From DDH964 sp963806685 (GTDB lineage: Bacteria > Desulfobacterota > Desulfuromonadia > Desulfuromonadales > DDH964): DNA of 64,000 nt. Below the pieces are notes generated by a model. It saw only the letters and a list, made by a program, of their open reading frames with translations, was not told where the DNA came from and did not search any database. Position 1 is the stretch's first letter. Each line of letters begins with the position of its first letter. Of this stretch, positions 47,801-56,000 are shown one piece after another. The position numbers were made by a program, and so were the translations under genes. The stretch spans positions 94,784 to 158,783 of the forward strand of contig CAWDZB010000007.1 of NCBI GenBank assembly GCA_963806685.1, in the 5' to 3' direction.

Positions 47801-49974
47801 TAGCCGGCCAGCAGCTCCCGGTCGGGGTTCGCCTCGGCGGCGTCCGGAGCGACCTGGTCCACCACCCACAGCGGCTGGGGGGTGGTCTCGTCGAAATGTC
47901 CGGCCTTGTCGTAGACCCGGACCAGGTATTTCAGCTTGCGCACCGGAGCGGCGAAGCCATCGAGGACCGGCTGCCACTGCGCCGTGCCGTCGTCCTTCAT
48001 CGCGATGACGGCCAGGGGGTTGTCGCGGACCGACTGCTCTTCTTCGAAAACCCTGACCTCCGCCCGGGCAATGAAGCTGTGGTAGTTGGTGTACAGGCGG
48101 AAGCGGACCAGGTTCTCGGGGAACGCGGCCTCCTCGTCGTCCCGGTAGCGGATGGTGCGCGGCCAGGCGGTCACGTTCAGCCGCGGCTCCATCTTTAGGT
48201 CGTCGTACTTGAACTGGATCCGGGCCCGGTCGAGGGCCACGTCCGTGCAGCGCTGCACGTCCGGGACGCTCTTGCCGGGGTCGTCGATCGGCTTGCCGTC
48301 GACGGTGATGCGCATCAGGTTCAGGCCAAAGGGGTCGGCCGGGCTCACCTCGCGGGTCATCGGGGTGATCTCCACCCCCTCGTAATCGTCGAGCGGGACG
48401 AGCTCGTCGTAGACGACCTGCACCTTGATGCGGGAGGTATCCGACTCGATGAAGCCGCTGTTGACCACGTCGTCGGACTGGACGTAGCCCCGCCCCTCGA
48501 ACTCGGCCCGATCCTCCGGCAGACCCATCTTCTCGCACACCACCTTCATGGCGCGGCGGGCCCGCGCCGTCGACAGTCCGATGTCGTCCCCGTAGGCGGC
48601 CGCGACTCGCCGCTCCAGCCGTTCGTCGCGGGTGTAGCCGATAAACCGCAGCCGAACGTTGCTCTTGTCCCTGGCCTCGTCCATGATCTGGGCCAGGCGC
48701 GTGGCGCAGCCGTCGGGCAGGACCGGCCGGCCGTTTTCAAACAGGATCGGGTCGATGCCGCCCGACGGCGAGTCGAAGACCCGGGTGACCGTTTCGGCGC
48801 CGGCCGGGTCCGGGCACAGCTGCGGCTCGCCGGAGAGTTCCTGGAGCGGGTCGTCGTGCCAGAACTCCACTTCGACCCGTCGGTTCAGCGCCTGCCCCTG
48901 GGGCGTGTCGTTGGCGGCCAGGGGCCGCGCCGCGCCACGCCCCTCGCTCTCGAGGGCGCTGGTGGGCAGCCCCAGGGCGTCCTGGACGGCGAGGGAAACC
49001 CGCCGGGCGACCGCTTTCGACAGCCCCAGCTGGTTGCCGTAGATGCGCTCGTCCCGTCCGACCAGCGGGGTGTTGTCGGTGTAGGCGATTAACTTGACGA
49101 CGACGTGCTCCTTGCCGTGGAGGTTTTTCAGGGCCTGCCGGATCTGCTGCAGGAATTCCTCGGGCACCTGCACCATCCCCTGGTCGTAATGGAGCGGGGC
49201 GATGAGGTTCTTCACCCGGGCGCGGTGGGCGTGGCCCTCCTGGTAGCGCAGTTTGCAGACGGTCTCGGTGCGGCAGACCTTGACGCGATTGACCTGGTTG
49301 CGGACGACCACTTCCTTCTCGACCGGCTTCTCGCTGATTTCGTCGTACCAGACCTGCACCTCCACGCGCCGGTTGCCGGCACGGCCGCCTTCGGTCGCGT
49401 TGCTGGCAACCGGCTGGCTGTCGCCGACCCCTTCGTAGGAGATCGCCTCGGGAGGGAGCCCCAGGGCATTTTGGAAATATTCGGCGACGGTGCCCGCCCG
49501 TTCCCGCGACAACCCGACGTTGTCGCCGTAGCGCTCCACCAGGTCACCCCGGAGCGGCAGGGAATCGGTATGTCCGACAAAGTGGAGGCGCACGTTTTTA
49601 CGGTCACGCATCTTGTCGAGGACTCCGCGCAGCAGCTCCAGGTAGTTCTCGGGGATCTCCGCCTTGCCCAGGGGGAAGAGGATGGGCGGAACCAGGTTGT
49701 CGAGCTTGACGGTCTTGACCACCTGCTCCATGACCTGGCGCTTTTCGGTGCGGTCCCCCTGGTCCTTTTCGAAAACGGAAGGGTCCTGGGCCCACAGGTC
49801 AAACCCCTGGTCGGACCCGAGGTGCATTTCGACCGCCTCGCCGCGCGCAGCCGCTTCCCGGACTCCCGCGCCGGAATCCACGGCAACCGGGGCCGTCTCC
49901 GCGGCGGCGGCAGGACCTGCTGCCGCCGCCAGGGCCAGGCATAAGCTAAAGATGGCGAGAGCGCGCTTGACCAT
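44872..49974 (-). CDS. outer-membrane barrel protein with three N-terminal OmpA-like domains
   Basis: About 1,700 residues. Candidate starts TTG49989, ATG49983 and ATG49974; none has a strong ribosome site, and the last gives a compact signal peptide (MVKRALAIFSLCLALAAAAG). Three OmpA/MotB peptidoglycan-binding-like domains: about 90-210 (HFVGHTDSLPLRGDLVERYGD, GNRRVEVQVW), 255-375 (KLIAYTDNTPLVGRDERIYG, LNRRVEVEFW) and 405-525 (RFIGYTRDERLERRVAAAYG, the most divergent). About 530-800 are Ig-like periplasmic or surface modules; from about 830 to the end are alternating amphipathic strands with aromatic girdles (TEYLYSDRTTLYLNYTLENE) ending GVFINIIGKI, typical of a large beta barrel. Sits 60 bases after the giant DUF11 gene and is likely its partner in the outer membrane. 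Confidence 0.82.
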   Translation of the reverse strand: MVKRALAIFSLCLALAAAAGPAAAAETAPVAVDSGAGVREAAARGEAVEMHLGSDQGFDLWAQDPSVFEKDQGDRTEKRQVMEQVVKTVKLDNLVPPILFPLGKAEIPENYLELLRGVLDKMRDRKNVRLHFVGHTDSLPLRGDLVERYGDNVGLSRERAGTVAEYFQNALGLPPEAISYEGVGDSQPVASNATEGGRAGNRRVEVQVWYDEISEKPVEKEVVVRNQVNRVKVCRTETVCKLRYQEGHAHRARVKNLIAPLHYDQGMVQVPEEFLQQIRQALKNLHGKEHVVVKLIAYTDNTPLVGRDERIYGNQLGLSKAVARRVSLAVQDALGLPTSALESEGRGAARPLAANDTPQGQALNRRVEVEFWHDDPLQELSGEPQLCPDPAGAETVTRVFDSPSGGIDPILFENGRPVLPDGCATRLAQIMDEARDKSNVRLRFIGYTRDERLERRVAAAYGDDIGLSTARARRAMKVVCEKMGLPEDRAEFEGRGYVQSDDVVNSGFIESDTSRIKVQVVYDELVPLDDYEGVEITPMTREVSPADPFGLNLMRITVDGKPIDDPGKSVPDVQRCTDVALDRARIQFKYDDLKMEPRLNVTAWPRTIRYRDDEEAAFPENLVRFRLYTNYHSFIARAEVRVFEEEQSVRDNPLAVIAMKDDGTAQWQPVLDGFAAPVRKLKYLVRVYDKAGHFDETTPQPLWVVDQVAPDAAEANPDRELLAGYGESRIASRNIPLQGGTVQAEGSAIPPERSVWLAGYAVPVDGKGNFVGEEILPEGMQTVEVAVLDKGGNGQLFLRDLALKKSDWFTVGIADLTLSANHTDGPAELLAPDNPQYSDDLDLQGRLAFYTKGKFGNGWGLTASADTREGPLDDIFTNFLDKSPEALFRRIDPDYHYPTFGDDSTVTEDAPTNGKFYLRLTREENRLLWGNFKIGYTDSYLAHVDRGLYGANLHYQTRKATSFGAQRFLVDGFAAEPGTVPGRDEFRGTGGSLYFLHRQDLLEGSERVRVEVRDKDSGMVLGVKDLTPVLDYDIDYLQGRILLSRPLADTADDNLLVHSDSVSGNPVYLVVRYEFTPGSDDLDTLATGGRVHYWLNDHLKVGVTANREKDSGNENSLEGADVTFRKSAQSWLRLEAGRTDGPGVFTTTSVDGGFNNAPAVPLDGSDVEAWAYRLDSSLAVKDLFSKGRGRFTFYLQDLDAGYSAPGLATDRDLTQYGGTLEIPFSDRWDLRGKTDFRVQHQGLRTEASELDVDFRAGEHWTVSSGVRRDSRKDKSTEVPLTQEEGDRTDVVARVLYDSRARWNAYGFAQGSVQATGNREDNARIGSGGSYRVTDRFKVKGEVSGGDLGAAGRVGTEYLYSDRTTLYLNYTLENERTDNGLRARKGNLASGFRSRYSDSASVYAEERYTHGDVPTGLMHSAGVELAPTDHLNLGANLDFGTLKDHQTGAELKRTAAGIRAGYGLENLKIASALEFRVDDAEQTDASTSRRTTWLLKNSLSYRLSPDWRLIGKFNYAHSDSSQGQFFDGDYTEAVLGYAYRPVGNDRLNALFKYTYFYNVPAVDQVIGTSSVSGVVQRSHIAAVDVMYDLTRRWTVGGKYAYRYGQVSQDRVDREFFDSRAQLGVLRADWHFLHRWDALVEGRVLDLPDAQDRLSGVLLGLYRQLGDHLKLGAGYNFSKFSDDLTDLDYNHQGVFINIIGKI

Positions 49975-50033
49975 TAGTTCCATCTGCAAAGGGTGAAGAT
50001 ACTTCCTGCCGCTTATGATCCGACGAGGCCTCT

Positions 50034-53000
50034 TTACCGCGGCCCGCCGCGGCGCCAGAACACCTCGGTTTCAACGGTCAGCTGGTAACCGCCTCCGGCG
50101 CGGTCCCACTGGCGGGCGATCTCTTTCTTCAGCGCCTTGAGGCGTTCCCGTACCAGTCCTTCCCGCTCGACGTCAGCCAGGTAGGAGAGGCGCAGCACCG
50201 ACGGCGCCCGCTTCAGCTCCTCGATCAAGCGGTCGATCTTGGGTACCCACTGCATCCGCAGCTCGGACGTATCCGGCTCGAAGATCCCGTCGGCGATATC
50301 CAGGCCGACTACCCGGTGGATGGTCGCGCCGAAGTCAAACTTCAGCATCTTGCCCCGGGTGGCCCGCTGCACGCGGGGGTTCTCGGTGGTCAGGCGGTAC
50401 CCGGTAGGCAGGGTGCGGTCGTCCAGCTTGAGGATGAAGTTGCTGCCCCGATCCTGGTCGGGAACCACCGCGCAGGCGATATGGAAGCGTCCATGGGGGT
50501 CGGTGGTGGCGATCAGGCCTCGTGCCGTCACCACCCTGACTCCCGGGAGCCCCTGCTCGCCCGGCTCCTGCTGCCCGTCCAGGTTGAGGTCGTCGAACAC
50601 CTTGCCGATGACGTCGGTGCAGTCGAAGGTCGGGTCGGGGATGACCCGGACCGAGGCGCTCGCCTCTCCGGAGACGGCGCCGCCGGTGGCGGTATTGACC
50701 ACCTGCGCCCGGTTGACGTATTCCCCCTCGGAGACCCCCGCACCGACGACCAGCAGCAGCTGGAGCGTACGCTTGGCGTTGGTCTGCAGATCGAGGCCGT
50801 CCCAGACCAGCTCCCGGCCGTTGACGGCCGGTTCCCGCGGTTCACCGTCGAGGCGGGCGGAACCCTCCACGTACTTGAAACCGGCCGGGAAGCTGTCGAC
50901 GATTTCGAGGTCGTAGAGGGGGGCTCCGAACAGGTTGTTCACCGTAATCGTGTAGGGCACCAGCTGCCCCTTGCTCACGTTGATCAGCGAGGAGGTCTTG
51001 GTGATCGACACGGCCCCGTCCAGTTCCGGGTCGACCGGGATGTGGTTGTTGAACACCTGGCTCTGGCCCGGCATGAAACCGTCGCTGAGGGTCATGTAGA
51101 GGTGATAGGTAGTGCCGGCGGTGCGGGGGGCGACCGAGGGCGGCGGCACCGTGGAGGAGGCCGTCACCTCGCAGTACTCGCCGGTGGCCGGCACCGCATC
51201 GTCGGCGCTGCCGGGACAGGCGGGGACGGAGAAAGGCGCCGTCGGTTCGCCGTTGGGCGGGATGATCTGCGACGGCGTCGCCACGTAGCCAGTTGCCGGC
51301 GGGGTCACTTCGATGAAGTAGGCGGCGCCCGGCGGACAGGACGGGTCGCTGAAGTTCAGGTCGAACTTGTAGAAACCGTCCAGCGCCGTGACCTGGTTCT
51401 GCTGCGCCGGGTCGTCGAAGCACTGGCTCGGCAGCGGCGTATTGGTCGTCGCGTTGAGCATCGCCAGCCGGGCGCCGGCGACCGGCGTGCGCTGCACGGA
51501 GTTGTAGACGCTGCCGTTGGGGGTGATCGGCAGGTTCAGCCCCTGCAGGTCGCCGCCCGCGGCGACGGAGATGCCGCCGATCCGCTGCGGGCCGTTGCTG
51601 AACGGGGAGTCGGCGGTGCCGAGGGAGGGCGTGTTCGGGCCCGCACCCGCGGCCAAAAAGCGCAGTTCATAGGGCTCCGAGGTCCCCGCGTTGGGCTGCA
51701 GGCCGCTGAGGCTGTAGACGCCGCCGGCGTCGGTGGTGACGGTAGCCAGAAGCTGGCTGCCCCGGTAAAGCTCGACCGACCAGCCCGCGAGGGCCTGTTC
51801 GGCGCTGTCGAAGACCTTGTCCAGGCTGGCGTCGTGCCAGGCCCGGCCGCCCAGGGTCCCGCTGCCGGGGGTGCCGCCCACGTCGAGGGAGACGGTGGCG
51901 GTTTCGCTTTGGGCGGGATCGTTCCAGCTCACCGCGCCGGTGTTGGTAATCGTCGTCCCGATCGCCACCGCCGGATCGATCTGCACCCGGAACCGGACCA
52001 CCGCGTCGGCACCCGCCGGCAGGTCCCCGTACTGCCCGGCATAGTCGGCGCTCAGCACCGAACCCGCGAAACCGACCCCGGCCGCCGATCCGTTCAGGCT
52101 GCCCGACCCGGCGACATAGCTCACCTGGCCGGCCAGCGGACCGAGGTCGTCGCTCACTGCCACGTGGGTGGCGGGCAGGCTGCCGATGTTGGTCACCCGG
52201 ATCAGGTATTCGAGCTGGCTGCCCGGCACCGCCGCGCCGCCGCCGACCACGGACACTTCCTTGAGGATGCTCAGCTGCTGGGCATCCCCCACCACGACCT
52301 GGGTGGGCTGGTCGCCATTGGTATCGATGCCGTCGGCATCGGTCGGCTCGTCGGGGGCCTCATCGCTGCTCACCATCCCCTGGTTGCTGATGACGGTGCC
52401 CGGGGCAACGCCGGCGTTCACCTGGACATCGAAGGTGACCACGGCGGTGGTGCCAGGCGACAGGGTGCCGCTGCCCGCTCCGGGCAGGGGCGGTGTCAGG
52501 TCGGCGGAGCTCACGGCAATCCCGGAAACCAGCGGCGAAACCCCGCCGTCCGGCTGGCCGACGGCCAGGCCGTTCAGCTGCACCGAGTCGGCAACGTAGG
52601 CGGTGTTGGCCGGGACGGCGTCGGTGAAGACCACCCCCGTCGCCGGGACGGCGCCCGCATTGCTGATGGCGATGGTGTAGCGCAGCACGTCGCCGGGATC
52701 GACGATTCCCGGGGAACCGTGGTCGACCTGGATCTGCACCGTCTTGTAGGCATCGACCAGCGGCACGCTGCCGACGACGTCCCGGGTCGGGTCATTCAGG
52801 ATCGGCGTGTCGGGATCGTCGGAGGGCTCCTGGGGCGCCGGGCCGCTGCCGGCACCGGAGGCGTCGACGAAGCCCTGGTTGGCGATGATCGCCCCGTCGA
52901 CCACGTCGCTGTTGATGACGACGTCGAAGGTGACCGTGGCCACGTTGCCGGTCGTCGCCGTGGCATCGGCGCGCAGTGCCCCGGGCGTCGGGTCTTCCGG

Positions 53001-56000
53001 CGCGTTGAGCGGCAGGCCGGCCTGCAGCGGCGAGGTGCCGGCCGCCGCATCGGCCACCGGGCTGCCGTTCAGGGTCGTGCTCCCCGCCACGTAGGTAGTG
53101 TTGGCCGGGACCTGGTCCTGCAGCACGACGTTGACGGCGTTTTCGCTGCCGACGTTTTTCACCGTAATGGTGTAGCGCAGGGTGTCGCCGGCGAGGAGAA
53201 TCGAGGGATCGCCGGTGAGGTCCCGGGACCTCTTCCAGACCTCGAAGGCCGGCGCGGAGGTGATCAGGGTGGAGGTTTGGTTGCTGGTCGCGGAATTGAG
53301 GTTGTCCCCGGTCAGCTGCGCCCGGTTCAGCACCGCCGTGCCGCTTTGGATCACCGGGGCGAGGGTCGCCTCGAAGACCACCGTCAGCGAATCACCCGCC
53401 TCCCCTTGGGCGGCCAACGTCAGGTTGCGGAGGTCGACGAGGCCCGTGCCGTTGGCGCCGCCGGCGGGGTCGGTCGCCGCGGTATCGGCGCCGGCCGGGA
53501 CGGTCACCAGCCGCAGGCTGCCGGGGGCGAACTGCGCGGCCAGCGTGTCCAGCAGCGAGGCGCCGGTCAGGGGGGCGATGCTCTGGTTGGTGAGCACCAG
53601 GGTGTAGCGCAGGGTATCGCTGGGCTTGGCGTTGGCCCCCGGGTCCTGGCCGGTGGTCGCATTGACGACCGACTTCTGGACCGAGACCGCGAGTGCGGCG
53701 GTCAGGCTGGTGGTGGCCGGAGCGGTGAAGTAGTCGTTCACCGCCGGGGTGCCGCTGCCGGTGCGCTCGAAGGCGCTGGCGCCGTCGAGGCCGGTCCATT
53801 GGGCTGTAGCGCTGTTGGTGAGCACCTGTCCGGGAAGCACGTTGTCCAGCACTACCACGTCGTAGGTCACCGCGACCGTGGTCCCCTCGACCACGTCGAG
53901 GTCGGCGCTGGCGTCGGCCAGGTTCCAGGCCAGGGTCTGCGCCGTGGTTCGGCCGTCCCCGGTCACCGCCGGGTCGGCGATGGTGTTCCCCGCGCCGTCC
54001 ACCCTGGCGGTGCCGCTCTGGTAGGCCAGGCCGAGTCCGAGGCTGTCGAGGATACCGAGGTCGAAGGCAGCGGAGAACTGGTCGCCGGCGGCCCCGCCGC
54101 TGGCGGTGAGGCGCAGGCTGTAGCGCAGGATGTCGCCGACTGCCGGCGCCGCACCCGGGTTGCTCAGGTTGGCCACGCTCTTGGCGATGGCGACCGTCGG
54201 CTCGACGATGGTCACCGGGGCGCTGGTCGAGGCCGTATCCAGTCCGGGGGCCATCCCGGCAAAGGTATAGGCGGCGGTGTTGGTGAAGCGGACGCCGGCA
54301 TTGGCCTGGTCGTTGTTGGCCACCCGCGTCGTCAGGGTGATGATCACCTGGCCGCCGGCCGGGATGTGCGCGATCCCCAGGTTGACCTGCCCCGGCGCCA
54401 CGCTGCTGTCGGTGAGGGCCACTGCCGCGCCGTCCCGGTCGACCGCGCTGGCGCCGACATACTCCAGGGCGCCGTGCAGGGTGTCGGTCACCGCCACGTT
54501 GTCGAGCGCCGCGTTCATCGGCGCTGCGGGCACCCGGACCTGGTAGACCACCGCGTCGCCGATGGTCGCTTCCGCCGGCGACGCCAGGGTCGTCAACAGC
54601 TGCTCGTTGCTTACCAGGTTGGTCATCCACACCTGCGCCAGATCGGCGGGAGCGTAGAGACGACCCGGTTCGACAGAAGGCAGCGAGCGGTACTCGGACA
54701 GCCGGGCCTGGTTGCTCCAGCTCATCGAGGTGGTGAGGTCGGTGTGGAAGCCGAGGTTGTAATCGACGCTGACGCATTGCCCCGGGTTCACCGGGGCGCT
54801 GTCCTGCAGCGCGATGCGCATCTCACCGCCGCGCGCCGGCGCGCTGTAGGTGTAATCGGTCCCCGCGGTCAGGGTGGTCGTGCCGATTTTCACCAGCGGC
54901 GGATTGGCGGCCAGGTCGCTTTCGTCCAGCTCCGGCGCCAGCAGGTCGGTCAGCACCACACCGTAGGCCGGCGCCAGGCCACCGTTGCAGGAGGAGAGCC
55001 GGAAGTTCATGACATCGGTCGACAGGTCGACCTGGTACGGATCGGCGGCAGTCCCGGTGCCGACCCGGCCGCTGCCCTGGTCGACCTTGCTGATCGGGCT
55101 CATCTGCGGCTGGCGGACGTCGATCCTCTCGCTCGCCGTCAGCCGCTGCGGGGCGGCGGCCGGATCGCCGCCGGTGTAGGAGAGCCGGGCCTGGTTGTCG
55201 CGCAGGATGCTCGGATCGTAGGCCACCCCCGCCGGCGGCGCATCGGTCACGACCCTGGCGACGTAGCGGATCACCAGGGGATCGACCGGCGTGCCGTCGT
55301 TGCTCGGGGTGTTGGTGATGTCGCCGAACTCCCAGCGCAGGGTGCCGGTCGCGCCGGCCGCCGGTTGCGCCGCGAGGGCGTAGCTGAAGCTGCTGCCGCC
55401 GCTGATGGCAAAGCTCTCCAGCGCCAGGCCCGCCGGCAGGTCGTCCTCGACCACGACGTTCGGGGTGGTGTATTCCTGCAGGTTCAGCGTCAGTTCGTAG
55501 GTTACGGTGTCGCCGACGCGGACGACCGGGTCGGTGATGCTGGCTGGCGTCTCGGCATAGGAGTCGGCAACCACCGACTTGGCGATGGAGGTATTGTCGA
55601 CGGTGCTGAGGCTGGCGGTAGCCGGACCGTAGCAATAGCTGTTGGGCAGGGTGATCGCCGGGCAGCCGGCGCCGGTGCGCTCTTCCCCGCTGGCGCCGTC
55701 CAGCGAGGTCCAGTCCACGTAGACGTTGTTCTTGATGTCGGTACCGGTTACCGACACCACGGTCGCCTGGTAGGTCAGAACCAGCGACTGGCCGACGGGG
55801 GTATCGAGGCTGTCGTCCCCGTTCTGGTGCCCCCAGGCCAGACCGCCGCCGGGCAAGGAGGTCGGGTTCGCGACAAAGCCGGGGACGTCGACGCCGCCTA
55901 TCCTGGCCGTCGCGGAGCCGGGAACCAGCGTTAGATTCGCCGGCAGAGTGTCGACCACGTCGGTATCAAACGCGGTGGATTCACCACTGTTGGAAATGGT

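Noticed and set aside
50316..55934. Very long plus-strand open frame (1,872 codons) opposite the DUF11 gene
   Set aside because: Mirror image of the high-GC minus-strand gene; its composition (Gly/Arg/Val/His-rich without motifs) and absence of a ribosome site mark it as a shadow. The minus strand has a signal peptide and repeated domains.
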